Positions 1-8,345 are shown, counted from the stretch's first letter. The stretch: DNA of 64,000 nt from Paenibacillus sinensis (GCF_019904155.1 NZ_JAHCMB010000128.1:81188-145187); one strand, 5' to 3'. The notes: generated by a model not told the origin, from the sequence alone. Translations and numbers: made by a program.

Positions 1-48
1 CCAAATTGTTGGCTAAAAATAGAAGATAGGATGGAGGAGGAATCGTCA

Positions 49-549
49 ATGTTTATTAAAAAGAGAATGTTGTCTTTAACAACAGCTTTAACCGTTTTGG
101 TATCCTGCTTAACGTTAGGAGGAGCAGCTTTCGCTTCTGAAGAACCGCACAGCGTTGCTGCCAATAAGCCGGCATTCGCAAGTTCTGTAGAGGGAAACCA
201 TGCAGCGGCTAATGCGTTTGATGGCGATGCAACCACCCGTTGGTCATCCCAATACTCGGACCCTCAATGGATATATATAGACCTTGTAGGAAATTATCTT
301 ATTAGCGAGGTTAAGCTGAACTGGGAAGCAGCATATGCAAGTGAATACAAAATTCAAGTATCCCGTGACGCTGTCAATTGGACGGATGTATATTCAACAA
401 CATCAGGAGATGGCGGGATTGATGATATCACCTTTACACCTACAAATGCACAGTTCGTAAGAATTTATGGAATTCATAGAGCAACAAGCTGGGGTTACTC
501 GCTTTATGATGTGGACGTCATTGGGGTATCACACCCGATAGCTCCCTAA
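49..549 (+). CDS. Secreted stand-alone F5/8 type C (discoidin/CBM32-like) domain protein
   Basis: A signal peptide (about residues 1-30, KKR then a hydrophobic core ending AAFA) precedes a single discoidin-like beta-sandwich of about 135 residues. Family hallmarks are the AFDGDATTRWSS segment, the PQWIYIDLVG strand and the closing RIYGIHRATSWGYSLYDVDV strands. This fold in secreted proteins usually binds glycans. I chose the ATG at 49 because GGAGGAGG lies 8 nt upstream; the in-frame ATG at 31 overlaps that ribosome-binding site. No catalytic domain follows, which is unusual because such modules are normally attached to glycosidases. The stop lies about 85 nt before an IS-like scrap, so this may be the 5' remnant of a longer enzyme. 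The domain call is solid; the function is unknown. Confidence 0.8.
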   Translation: MFIKKRMLSLTTALTVLVSCLTLGGAAFASEEPHSVAANKPAFASSVEGNHAAANAFDGDATTRWSSQYSDPQWIYIDLVGNYLISEVKLNWEAAYASEYKIQVSRDAVNWTDVYSTTSGDGGIDDITFTPTNAQFVRIYGIHRATSWGYSLYDVDVIGVSHPIAP

Positions 550-633
550 TGAATTTGGACCGCAAGCGGAGGTTTCTTAGAGTAAGGCGAATACCAAGTA
601 ATAATTAGAGACTGTTTTCAGCAGCCCCCGATG

Positions 634-666
634 TGATATGCTCCCCATATAGTAGACAGGTGAAAT
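634..666. mobile_element. Possible IS3-family terminal remnant
   Basis: The segment TGATATGCTCCCC followed by TAGTAGACAG resembles the terminal inverted-repeat pattern of Firmicute IS3 elements (TG-n-TGC-n-CCCC, then TAGTAGACA). No transposase start follows. It is paired conceptually with the transposase-tail remnant near 1955-2075. The assignment rests on recalled end patterns, so it is tentative. Confidence 0.35.
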
Positions 667-715
667 CATAGAACCTGTTGCTGTAAGAGGAGCATTTTTT
701 GGCGCCGATGCGCAC

Positions 716-748
716 AAAAAAGACCATAGCCGATATTCCGGCATGGTC
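716..748 (-). terminator. Rho-independent terminator of the first ArsR-type gene
   Basis: Read on the minus strand, a stem of GACCATgCCG against CGGctATGGTC closes a short loop and is followed by six T. It lies just downstream of the stop at 772. Confidence 0.75.
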
Positions 749-771
749 CTCGCAGCCATTGCTAAATGTAA

Positions 772-1725
772 TTATTCTGCGGTCGACACTTTGGGCGATC
801 TGATATTCTCGACTTCATGCACATCGTACAGTACACGGGCCAGGAGGTCCTGGCTGTAGTTGCCGAAATGCTTGCCGTAGATCGTCAAGCCGCGCTTGTT
901 GACCGATTGGTCCGTTACGGCGATCCGGAAGGTAAGCTCGCTGCGGTAATCCAGCTGAATTTTATCCAGCGTCACATCCGAAATCCGGCAGCCGTCGATG
1001 AAGCTGCCTTCATTGTTGATCCGGATCAGCTTCAGCATGCCGTATTGGTTCAGATGCGGCGGCCACCAATCCGGGTTAAAGGTTCCCCGCACATCGCCGA
1101 AATCGCCGGGGCTGGTCCAGCAGCCCAGCTCGACCCCGTTCAGATAGAAGTAAATATCGGATGGGTAATTGTTGGAGAAGCCGGGTGCCTCGGAGCCAAG
1201 CTCCATCGAGAATTGAATTTCCCGGAAGCTTTGATTCGCCTTCAGATAGTTCGGAATCCGGTATTCCAGAAAGCCCTCCGCCATCCAGACAATCTCCGAA
1301 TTGATCCGCTGCGGGTCCGCGAAATATCGCGGCTCGTCAAAATCTCCGATAATGCTGTCCTTGGTGGCAAGGCCGCAAGTAGGAACAGCAGCATAGTTGC
1401 TGTAATGCCCTACCTGGATTTCCACTTCATATAAATTGTCGACATCCTTGCTGCGCAGATCGACCATCAGCCGGTCTTTGTTCAGATAACACACCTTCTG
1501 AATCCCGTGTTTGCCGACTGAGGTATTGATTTCGATCAGCCCGCTCTCCTCCAGCTTCTTAATATGCATGGTGATCGCGCCATTGCTCAAATTGAGCCGT
1601 TTGGCGATTTCGTTCAGGTTCAATTCCTGGTTGGATGCAAGCATTTCAAGGATCTGTATGCGAATTTCAGAGCCGAGTGCCTTAAAGATGTCGATTCCGC
1701 TCATTAGGTCTTTTATATAGATCAT
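772..1725 (-). CDS. ArsR-type winged-helix regulator with C-terminal beta-rich domain (paralogue 1)
   Basis: Residues 1-90 form an ArsR-like winged helix (FKALGSEIRIQILEML, then the recognition segment LNLSNGAITMHIKKLEESGLIE). The remaining 220 residues form a domain shared with the genes at 2103 and 55117: PTCGLAT, DEPRYFADPQR, IVW, PSDIYFYLNG, SPGDF, a Trp pair, NQYG-LK-IRI and a terminal GKHFGN-QDL. That domain looks like a beta-sandwich ligand sensor and I do not recognise a named family. The ATG at 1725 is preferred over the TTG at 1743 because AGGGAAGG sits just upstream of it. The gene is convergent with the discoidin protein. Its target is unknown; the paralogues flank arabinan genes, so a carbohydrate signal is inferred. 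Confidence 0.8.
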   Translation of the reverse strand: MIYIKDLMSGIDIFKALGSEIRIQILEMLASNQELNLNEIAKRLNLSNGAITMHIKKLEESGLIEINTSVGKHGIQKVCYLNKDRLMVDLRSKDVDNLYEVEIQVGHYSNYAAVPTCGLATKDSIIGDFDEPRYFADPQRINSEIVWMAEGFLEYRIPNYLKANQSFREIQFSMELGSEAPGFSNNYPSDIYFYLNGVELGCWTSPGDFGDVRGTFNPDWWPPHLNQYGMLKLIRINNEGSFIDGCRISDVTLDKIQLDYRSELTFRIAVTDQSVNKRGLTIYGKHFGNYSQDLLARVLYDVHEVENIRSPKVSTAE

Positions 1726-1954
1726 GAAAGTACCTTCCCTCAATACTTTAATAACAACAAAGCTTTAAATAATTATAAACTAATTTAAAACGAAAAGAAA
1801 GATTGTCTTTAGTTTACAGGAGTGGAATATGACGGATTTTCAAGCCAAGTTCGATATTCTTCCATAAAAGCTTTGGGAGCAGAATTCCATTCTAGACACT
1901 TGTGCGGATGCCGATTGATAAGGAGGACAACTTGAGCCTGTTCTGAGTCGCTCA

Positions 1955-2075
1955 AATAATAATGATCGGTTACAGGCCAAATTAAACGGCCTCAGTCCAA
2001 TGGAGCTCAGGACCAAGGCCGCTTACTGTTATTATTTGTACTGTGCTGCTAGAAGGGGGCCGTTCATTATAGAAC
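1955..2075 (+). pseudogene. IS3-family transposase C-terminal remnant
   Basis: The frame through 1964-2023 encodes NNDRLQAKLNGLSPMELR followed by TKAA, the characteristic C-terminus of IS3-family OrfB transposases. It is followed by a sequence resembling the right end of such elements (TACTGTGCTGCTAG, then GGGGGCCGTTCA). The catalytic core and the rest of the element are absent, so this is a decayed scrap in the gap between two regulators. Nothing else is evident in 1726-2102. Confidence 0.6.
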
Positions 2076-2102
2076 ACTCTCCTCTAAGTGATATAGAGAG
2101 GA

Positions 2103-3005
2103 TTAAAGATAGTACATTTTAAACAAGATGTCCTGAGGGTGATTGCCGAATTTCTTGCCGAAAATCGTAGCTCCGCCGACGTACTCGGCATCTTCTTTGA
2201 CCTCGACACGGAAAGTCCAGCGGTCGCAGGTTGTGTCCAAATCGTCAACAGAAATTGAGGAAAGAGGGTCTCCATCCATATAGATTCCGTGGCTTGTGAT
2301 CCGGATCGTCTTCAGCAGTCCATATTGGTTGAGGTTGCTCGGATACCAGTCGGGCGTATATTTCCCCCGGATGTCTGCAAAATCGCCAGGGCTTCTCCAG
2401 GTTCCAAGCTCCATCCCGTTAAGGGAGAAGGTTATGTCAGACGGCCACACATCATTGGAGAACGGAAATTCGGATGAGAGTTCGAGACTGATCTCGAACT
2501 GCTGAAGCTTCTCTTCTTTCTTCAGGAAATTGGCGATGTTGTACTGGACGAACCCTTGGGTAAACCACAGGATTTCTGCATCCACCCGTTTGGGGTCCAT
2601 AAAGAATTTCGGCTCGTCGACACGGCCGATAAATTCCTTCTCCGTGGCGAGTCCGCAGGTCGGCTTCAGATCGAAATCCGTGTAATGCCCAATCGGGACG
2701 GAGGTTTCATAGGATGCAAAAGAATGAAAGATCTTCTTGGGGAAGTTAATCTCGATATGATCCACTTTTAAGATGGAGATTTTCTGAAGCCCCGATTTTC
2801 CCGGGACCTTTTCGGTCTTGATGATTCCGGCATCCTCCAGCTTTTTGAGATGCTTTATTACAATCGGACTGCTGATCCGGAGCTCTTCAGCCAGATCTTT
2901 GACATTCATCTTGTTCTTCGAGAGTAATTGGATAATCTTTATACGGACATCACTTGCCAAAGCCTCGTAAACCATCAACGAGGACTCGTCAATGGACAAT
3001 TGCAT
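2103..3005 (-). CDS. ArsR-type winged-helix regulator with C-terminal beta-rich domain (paralogue 2)
   Basis: This has the same two-part architecture as the genes at 772 and 55117: an N-terminal winged helix (SLMVYEALASDVRIKIIQLL, recognition segment RISSPIVIKHLKKLEDAG) and a beta-rich C-terminal domain with PTCGLAT, DEPKFFMDPKR, PSDITFSLNG, SPGDF, NQYG-LK-IRI and FGN-QDI. The start at 3005 or 3008 is chosen because MQLSIDESSLMVYEALAS aligns without gaps to the start of the 55117 copy and AAGGGA lies 7-10 nt upstream. The gene is divergent from the ABC/GH43 operon at 3324 and shares with it a regulatory region holding three phased AGTTAACA repeats. It probably controls that arabino-oligosaccharide locus and itself; this is inferred from position. 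Confidence 0.82.
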   Translation of the reverse strand: MQLSIDESSLMVYEALASDVRIKIIQLLSKNKMNVKDLAEELRISSPIVIKHLKKLEDAGIIKTEKVPGKSGLQKISILKVDHIEINFPKKIFHSFASYETSVPIGHYTDFDLKPTCGLATEKEFIGRVDEPKFFMDPKRVDAEILWFTQGFVQYNIANFLKKEEKLQQFEISLELSSEFPFSNDVWPSDITFSLNGMELGTWRSPGDFADIRGKYTPDWYPSNLNQYGLLKTIRITSHGIYMDGDPLSSISVDDLDTTCDRWTFRVEVKEDAEYVGGATIFGKKFGNHPQDILFKMYYL

Positions 3006-3034
3006 CATCTTCACTTCCCTTGAAAGGATATCTC

Positions 3035-3062
3035 AGTTAACATCAGTTAACAGAAGTTAACA
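3035..3062. promoter_or_regulatory. Three phased AGTTAACA repeats, probable operator
   Basis: AGTTAACA occurs at 3035, 3045 and 3055, exactly one helical turn apart, and each contains the palindrome GTTAAC. The array sits 30 nt upstream of the ArsR-type gene start. Related half-matches (CTTAACA, GGTTAAT, AGTTAAA) continue to about 3190, and AGTTAAT lies at 3251 just after the -10 of the opposite promoter. It is a likely binding site for the adjacent regulator. Confidence 0.6.
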
Positions 3063-3213
3063 TTTATATAATAATACCACAAAGATTATTAATCTGTATA
3101 TAAATTAATACTGGAGATAATTTTGGCGAAAAATAACCCGTAATTCACGAAAGTAACTTAACAAAAAGGTTAATTAAATAGTTAAAAAAGATTAGAGATT
3201 TATTTATTTGTTA

Positions 3214-3243
3214 TTGACACCGTTTTCAGATCGAGTGTATACT
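3214..3243 (+). promoter_or_regulatory. SigA-type promoter of the ABC/GH43 operon
   Basis: A perfect -35 (TTGACA, 3214-3219) and a good -10 (TATACT, 3238-3243) are separated by 18 nt. Transcription would start near 3250, immediately at the AGTTAAT motif, leaving a leader of about 75 nt to the TTG start at 3324. Confidence 0.75.
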
Positions 3244-3323
3244 TAACCCAAGTTAATTGTTCACTGGCACGGGACAGAGGCGAATGATTGGCTAGTTGAT
3301 ACAGGTACAGGAGGAGAAAGCAT

Positions 3324-4568
3324 TTGAAAAAAAAGTTGGGGTTAATAATTACAATGGCTGCGCTGGCAATGACCGTGTTGGCAGGCTGCGGAGACAAGGA
3401 TGAAAAGACGATTACGTTCTGGACTCCTTTGACTGGTGATGATGGCGCTTACATGGATCAGATCGTTAAAGAATATAATGCGACGAATCCGGAAATTAAA
3501 GTTAAGCATGTCATCACATCCGATATGTACACCAAGCTCTCGACAGTAATCAACTCCGGTAAAGGCATTCCGGATCTGGCCATCATTCACGCTGACCGTG
3601 TCCCCGGTTATGTTAAACAAGGTGTGCTGAACCCAATGACGAATGTTATGGCAGCGCAACCCGAGGTGAAGGAAGATAACTATCTTGCGCAGGCATGGAG
3701 CGCCGGCAATATTGACGGCACACAGTATACCATCCCGCTGGATATTCACAGCAACGTAATGTATTACAATAAAGACTTGCTGAAGAAATACGGCGTTGAG
3801 AACTTCCTGGACGACAACGTTGTCACTTACGACGAAATGATGTCCCTGAAAGGCAAGCTTAAAGAGGGCGATTTCGTAGTCAATGACGCCCTGCTATCTT
3901 GGGTTATCCTGGCCCAAATTAAAGATCTGGGCGGCGATATCCAGAAGGATGACAAGCCTTACGTCAATTCGAACGAAATGAAGACGGCTCTGGAAGAAAT
4001 CAAAGGGCTGAACGACGCTGGTCTGATCACACCGCAAGGTGAAGATGGCTACCTGATGTTCCAATCCGGCAAAGTCCTGTTCTCCACGGACGGCACCTGG
4101 AGTTCTACGGCACACGCAAAGGTCGAAGGCCTGAACTTTGGAGTAACTAACATTTACTCCAACTCACCGACCACTTTCTATAACAGAGGATCTTCCCACA
4201 TGTTCGCGATGTTGAAGAGCAGCACGAGAACGGAAGCCAAAGAAAAAGGTATTGCCGACTTTATGGAGTACGTTCGTGAACATTCCATTGAATGGGCAAA
4301 AGCCGGTCAAATTGTAGCAAGTAAGCAAGTTAACCAAAGCGACGAGTACAAACAATATATGCAGTCGTTCTTTACTTCAAACGAAGCTGAAACTAAATCC
4401 CTGCTGATCTACACTTGGATCTACTATCCGTACGTAGCAGAAGCGCTTGACACTTACGCATCCGATATCGTTCGCGGCAAGACTCCGATCGACGAAGGCC
4501 TGGCAACGATGCAGAAATTCGTTGAGGATAAGATTGCCCAAGCCAGCACTGAGACGACGGCTAAATAA
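3324..4568 (+). CDS. Sugar ABC transporter substrate-binding lipoprotein
   Basis: This is a family 1 extracellular solute-binding protein of 414 residues. A type II signal peptide ends in the lipobox LAGC (Cys about residue 22), giving a membrane-anchored lipoprotein. TITFWTPLTGDDGAYMDQIV and the PDLAIIHADRVPGY region are typical of the oligosaccharide-binding fold. Translation starts at TTG 3324, with GGAGGAG 7 nt upstream. It is followed by two permease genes and a GH43 enzyme, so arabinose-containing oligosaccharides are the likely cargo (inference from context). As is common for such systems, no ATPase gene is present; a shared MsmX-type ATPase elsewhere would power it. Confidence 0.9.
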   Translation: MKKKLGLIITMAALAMTVLAGCGDKDEKTITFWTPLTGDDGAYMDQIVKEYNATNPEIKVKHVITSDMYTKLSTVINSGKGIPDLAIIHADRVPGYVKQGVLNPMTNVMAAQPEVKEDNYLAQAWSAGNIDGTQYTIPLDIHSNVMYYNKDLLKKYGVENFLDDNVVTYDEMMSLKGKLKEGDFVVNDALLSWVILAQIKDLGGDIQKDDKPYVNSNEMKTALEEIKGLNDAGLITPQGEDGYLMFQSGKVLFSTDGTWSSTAHAKVEGLNFGVTNIYSNSPTTFYNRGSSHMFAMLKSSTRTEAKEKGIADFMEYVREHSIEWAKAGQIVASKQVNQSDEYKQYMQSFFTSNEAETKSLLIYTWIYYPYVAEALDTYASDIVRGKTPIDEGLATMQKFVEDKIAQASTETTAK

Positions 4569-4593
4569 GCAGGAGCTGGGATAAAACAAATAT

Positions 4594-4634
4594 GCAGGAG
4601 TGGTATGGCGGCTGGGCCGCCATATTACTCCTGC
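4594..4634 (+). other. Strong intra-operon hairpin after the binding-protein gene
   Basis: Nested inverted repeats (GCAGGAGT with ACTCCTGC, and TATGGCGG with CCGCCATA) form a long imperfect stem with no following T-run. Its place between the binding-protein and permease genes suggests transcript stabilisation or partial attenuation, giving excess binding protein over permease. The second ABC operon has an equivalent at 13544. Confidence 0.7.
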
Positions 4635-4690
4635 GTCGTCTCATTCCTTTGAATATACGTTTGACCTAATTCCTTGCAAAGGAGATACGA

Positions 4691-5575
4691 GTGCTAATGA
4701 AAAAGAAATTAAACCTGGCTCCTGCATTTTTTGTAGGCCCGCATCTTATTTTGTTCATTGTTTTTGTCTGCATACCGACGGTATATGGTATTTACTCTTC
4801 GTTTACCAGTTGGAACATGTTGAATGATCCGGTATGGGTGGGACTCGATAACTATAAGACTATTCTTTTTGACACAACATCCACGTTCCATTTTCAATTT
4901 ACCAATGGCTTGAAGAACACATTGCTGTTCGTGCTGTTCTCCGTCCCGCTTCTGATTATTATTCCGCTGGCGATTGCGGTTGCTCTGGAACACAAAAAAG
5001 TCAGGGGAGCAAGCTTTATGCAAGCCATCCTCTATATTCCCGGCTTGATCTCCATTTCCGCTGCGGCTCTGATCTGGGCTCTGATCTTCAACAAGCAGCT
5101 TGGGATTACCGGGAACGTCTTCGGTTCCGATACGGTATGGGCGGGCAATCAGCCTTATGCCTGGATTATTATCATTGTCCTTACGATTTGGGGCGGTGTC
5201 GGTGGCAACATGATCATCTACCGTGCCTCGATTAGCGGTGTTGGACAGGACTTGTACGAATCTGCCGAGTTGGACGGTGCAGGCCCGATCCGGAGATTTA
5301 CCAGCATTACTCTGCCATCTATCCGTTTCCCATTAATTTATACTTTCGTTATGACCACAGCCGGTTCGTTTAACGTATTCGGTCAGCCGTTGATGATGAC
5401 CAAAGGCGGACCTGAACAGAGCACGCATGTACTGATCATGTACATTCGCCAGTTGGCGTTCGGAAACGGCGAATCCATCGCGGGGATGGCCTCTGCCATG
5501 GCGGTTCTGCTCGGACTTGTCATACTGATCGTATCAGCATTGCAATACTACGTCATGAACCGGAATGCTGCATAA
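4691..5575 (+). CDS. Sugar ABC transporter permease (MalF/UgpA-like)
   Basis: A 294-residue inner-membrane permease with six predicted membrane segments. The EAA loop, which contacts the ATPase, is visible as ESAELDGAGPIRRFTSITLP near residue 195. The cytoplasmic N-terminus MLMKKKLNLAPAFF leads into the first segment. The GTG at 4691 lies 6 nt after AAAGGAG; the ATG at 4697 is an alternative. It pairs with the next gene as a heterodimeric channel. Confidence 0.9.
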   Translation: MLMKKKLNLAPAFFVGPHLILFIVFVCIPTVYGIYSSFTSWNMLNDPVWVGLDNYKTILFDTTSTFHFQFTNGLKNTLLFVLFSVPLLIIIPLAIAVALEHKKVRGASFMQAILYIPGLISISAAALIWALIFNKQLGITGNVFGSDTVWAGNQPYAWIIIIVLTIWGGVGGNMIIYRASISGVGQDLYESAELDGAGPIRRFTSITLPSIRFPLIYTFVMTTAGSFNVFGQPLMMTKGGPEQSTHVLIMYIRQLAFGNGESIAGMASAMAVLLGLVILIVSALQYYVMNRNAA

Positions 5576-5623
5576 GTGCCATACGAAATTAATAACCGGA
5601 AACGAAAAAGGTAGGTGTAAACC

Positions 5624-6529
5624 ATGTCAAATCAGGCGTTAAACGAGAAAAGTATAAAATTGTTGAGAGATTCGGAGACACGTAACGGTGGCCGGATCAG
5701 TATTTCCAAGTATGTTGCTTATACATTCCTGATTATTCTGTGTCTTGCTTGGGCGCTTCCTGTTGTGTTCGGGATTTCAACTTCTTTCCGATCCCAGACA
5801 GAAGTGGTATCCCAAGGCTTTAGACTGTTTCCTTCAACTTGGACGGTTGAGAATTACCAGACCATCCTGGAGAACACATCGACTGCTCCAATTTTAAGAT
5901 GGCTTGTGAACTCCATTTATATCGCATCCTTCCATACCATCCTTGTCGTGATTGTCATATCGATTACAGGCTACGGTTATTCACGAATGAGTTTTAAAGG
6001 AAGAGATGCGCTGTTCTTCACTCTTCTCGGTATTTCTTTTTTCCCTGGCGTCGTCAATCTGATTCCTTCCTATAAAGTTATTGATGCGCTTGGCTGGGTG
6101 AACACCTCTTGGGCTATGATTATTCCGGGTCTCGCGGGTATGGGCAACATCTTCCTTGTAAGGCAGTTTATGAACGGTATTCCGAAAGAACTGGACGAAT
6201 CCGCACAGATTGACGGCGCGAGTGATTTCAGAACTTATTTCTCGGTTATTTTGCCGCTGGTTAAGCCGATTTTGATTGTTTGCGGCCTGTTCTCTTTCAC
6301 CGGATCCTGGAACGACTTCCTCTGGCCGGTAATCGTGTACACTGACGTTGTAAAAATGCCGGTTACAGCCGGCTTGCTGCTCCTGCAGGACATTTACGGC
6401 AATTATCGAATGATCGGACAGCTGATGGGTTCCGCCATTCTGGCAATTATCCCGACGATGCTGTTGTTCCTGTTCGCGCAAAAGTATTTTGTGCAATCCA
6501 TTAATTTGAACTCAGGTATTAAAGGCTGA
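5624..6529 (+). CDS. Sugar ABC transporter permease (MalG/AraQ-like)
   Basis: A 301-residue partner permease. The N-terminal cytoplasmic tail of about 30 residues is followed by six hydrophobic segments. The EAA loop reads ELDESAQIDGASDFRTYF, and TGSWNDFLWP is the usual MalG-type motif. It lies 48 nt after the first permease with AAAGGTAGGTG upstream, so it is cotranscribed. Cargo is inferred to be arabino- or xylo-oligosaccharides from the GH43 gene that follows. Confidence 0.9.
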   Translation: MSNQALNEKSIKLLRDSETRNGGRISISKYVAYTFLIILCLAWALPVVFGISTSFRSQTEVVSQGFRLFPSTWTVENYQTILENTSTAPILRWLVNSIYIASFHTILVVIVISITGYGYSRMSFKGRDALFFTLLGISFFPGVVNLIPSYKVIDALGWVNTSWAMIIPGLAGMGNIFLVRQFMNGIPKELDESAQIDGASDFRTYFSVILPLVKPILIVCGLFSFTGSWNDFLWPVIVYTDVVKMPVTAGLLLLQDIYGNYRMIGQLMGSAILAIIPTMLLFLFAQKYFVQSINLNSGIKG

Positions 6530-6575
6530 TTTAGATAAAAAAAGATAACATATTGTATGGGAGTTGTAAAAAACC

Positions 6576-7547
6576 ATGTCTGATATTACCCCAATATTGA
6601 TAAAGAACCCGCTCATCGAGCAGAGGGCAGATCCGTTTGTTTACAAGCACAGCAATGGCAAGTATTATTTTACAGCCTCGGTTCCGGAATATGACCGAAT
6701 CGAACTGAGATGCGCAGACTCGCTTGAAGGATTGGCGGAAGCTGCGGGCAAGACAATCTGGGTTAAGCATGAAACGGGATTGATGAGCGCCAATATTTGG
6801 GCACCCGAAATCCACTATATTGATGGTAGCTGGTACGTATATTTCGCGGCCGCTCATACCTCGGAGACGAAGGATGGCCTGTTTGACCACCGGATGTTTG
6901 TGCTGGAGAACCAGTCCGAAACTCCGATGGAAGGGGAATGGACAGAGAAGGGCCAGATCAAGACCCAATGGGAGTCCTTCGCGCTTGATGCGACCACGTT
7001 TGAACATAAAGGAATTCGATATTATGTCTGGGCGCAGAAGGACCCGGATATTCCGGGGAACTCCAATCTGTACATCTCCGAGATGTCCAATCCCTGGACG
7101 CTGACGGGCAAGCAGACGATGATCACAAAGCCTGAGTATGACTGGGAAACGATCGGATTCAGCGTCAATGAAGGCCCGGCAATTATAAAACGGAACGGCC
7201 GGATCTTCATGACCTTCTCCGCAAGCGCGACCGACTTCAATTACTGCATGGGCCTCTTGTGGGCCGATGAAGACGCGGACCTGCTGGAGGCATCCTCCTG
7301 GAACAAGCTGTCTCATCCGGTGTTCGCCACCAATGAGGAGAACGGACAGTATGGGCCGGGTCATAACAGCTTCACTGTCGGCGGGAACGGGGAAGATATC
7401 CTGATCTATCATGCCCGGAATTACAAGGAGATCGTCGGCGACCCCCTGTACGATCCGAACCGCCATACCCGCGCACAAGTATTCGGCTGGGATGAAGAGG
7501 GCATGCCCGTGTTCGGCGTACCGGTTAAAGACAGCGCAGCGAGATAA
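6576..7547 (+). CDS. Intracellular GH43 glycosidase, probable alpha-L-arabinofuranosidase
   Basis: A 323-residue five-bladed beta-propeller of family GH43. The catalytic base Asp19 is in RADPFV, the pKa-modulating Asp is in FALDATTFEHKG (about residue 138), and the acid Glu is in SVNEGPAI (about residue 196). WAPEIHYIDGSWYVYF and the closing RAQVFGWDEEGMPVFGVP are typical of GH43 exo-acting arabinofuranosidases. There is no signal peptide, so it acts in the cytoplasm on oligosaccharides delivered by the preceding transporter. Beta-xylosidase activity cannot be excluded from sequence alone. It is the last gene of the operon. Confidence 0.88.
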   Translation: MSDITPILIKNPLIEQRADPFVYKHSNGKYYFTASVPEYDRIELRCADSLEGLAEAAGKTIWVKHETGLMSANIWAPEIHYIDGSWYVYFAAAHTSETKDGLFDHRMFVLENQSETPMEGEWTEKGQIKTQWESFALDATTFEHKGIRYYVWAQKDPDIPGNSNLYISEMSNPWTLTGKQTMITKPEYDWETIGFSVNEGPAIIKRNGRIFMTFSASATDFNYCMGLLWADEDADLLEASSWNKLSHPVFATNEENGQYGPGHNSFTVGGNGEDILIYHARNYKEIVGDPLYDPNRHTRAQVFGWDEEGMPVFGVPVKDSAAR

Positions 7548-7617
7548 TCATGCACATCGCAATGAAAGCTCAGTCTGGCTCTCCAGACAAGCAGCAATGA
7601 AAGTCCATAACAGCGAA

Positions 7618-7664
7618 CGAGGCTGCTTCCGCAAGTCATCCTGGGATGACCGGAAGCAGCCTCG
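7618..7664 (+). terminator. Large hairpin ending the ABC/GH43 operon
   Basis: A near-perfect stem of CGAGGCTGCTTCCG with CGGAAGCAGCCTCG carries an inner helix (TCATCC/GGATGA). The following T-tract is weak. It sits between convergent genes and may serve both strands. Confidence 0.65.
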
Positions 7665-7686
7665 TATTGTTATCGGTTCAATGAAT

Positions 7687-8211
7687 TTAAGGAATGTACT
7701 GTTGAACAATGGAAGTAATCTCACCATTTTCAATGGTCAGGTGGTAAGGGAAGGAGCTTAAGTCGATTACCTCGGTATTGGCAAAAGCCTTCAGGAAGGC
7801 ATCCAGTGTAACCGGTTCGTTCCATTTGATATCCAGATCGCCCGGATTGCCTGTGTGATCATAGATCTGCATCGTGACGGTGGCGCCCGGAGCAATCGGG
7901 TATTGAGTCAGCGCTTTGCTGTCATTGACAATGTAGTAGTCATCGGGAGTTCCGCCCAGCTCGGCATAGGCTTCAGGCTCGCGCTCCGCAAATACGCGGT
8001 TGGCCTCCTCGCCTTGATACCAGTTGATTTCATCTGCCGTCAAGAGTGTGCCATCGCCCGAGGACTTGAGGGAGTGAATATACACCGTAATATGCTGCTC
8101 GCCGCCGTCGCTCTGAGCGACAGCCTGGCTGCCGAGCGAACTGGTCCCGCCTGTAAGAGACAGAATCAGCAGCAACAGGGCAGGCAGTACAAACATTTTG
8201 ATTTTTTTCAT
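7687..8211 (-). CDS. Small secreted protein of unknown function
   Basis: A 174-residue protein with a clear signal peptide (MKKIKMF then a leucine-rich core). The mature part contains the pattern INWYQGEEANR with DDYYIVNDSKALTQYPI, which I recognise as a recurring arrangement in small exported Gram-positive proteins of unknown role. GGGGGAT lies 8 nt upstream of the ATG. It is on the same strand as, and downstream of, the response-regulator gene, separated by 134 nt with a weak hairpin. No enzymatic motif is visible. Confidence 0.7.
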   Translation of the reverse strand: MKKIKMFVLPALLLLILSLTGGTSSLGSQAVAQSDGGEQHITVYIHSLKSSGDGTLLTADEINWYQGEEANRVFAEREPEAYAELGGTPDDYYIVNDSKALTQYPIAPGATVTMQIYDHTGNPGDLDIKWNEPVTLDAFLKAFANTEVIDLSSFPYHLTIENGEITSIVQQYIP

Positions 8212-8345
8212 CTTGACGATCCCCCTTGGCTTAAAAAAAGCACGGTATAAGGCTATATACCCACTATCATATTTCTTAAACTGTGCTTGTATACCTTCTA
8301 ACGTTCCAGGGGGGAAAAGGTTGCAAAATTTCCGGGTGTTTTCAC

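Noticed and set aside
6531..7478. Minus-strand open frame of about 315 codons opposite GH43
   Set aside because: The plus frame carries all GH43 catalytic motifs; the minus frame has no family features.
8212..8345. Terminator for the response-regulator gene (AAGCAC with GTGCTT stem and T-run on the minus strand)
   Set aside because: The stem is only about 8 bp with a loop near 38 nt, too weak to report as a feature.
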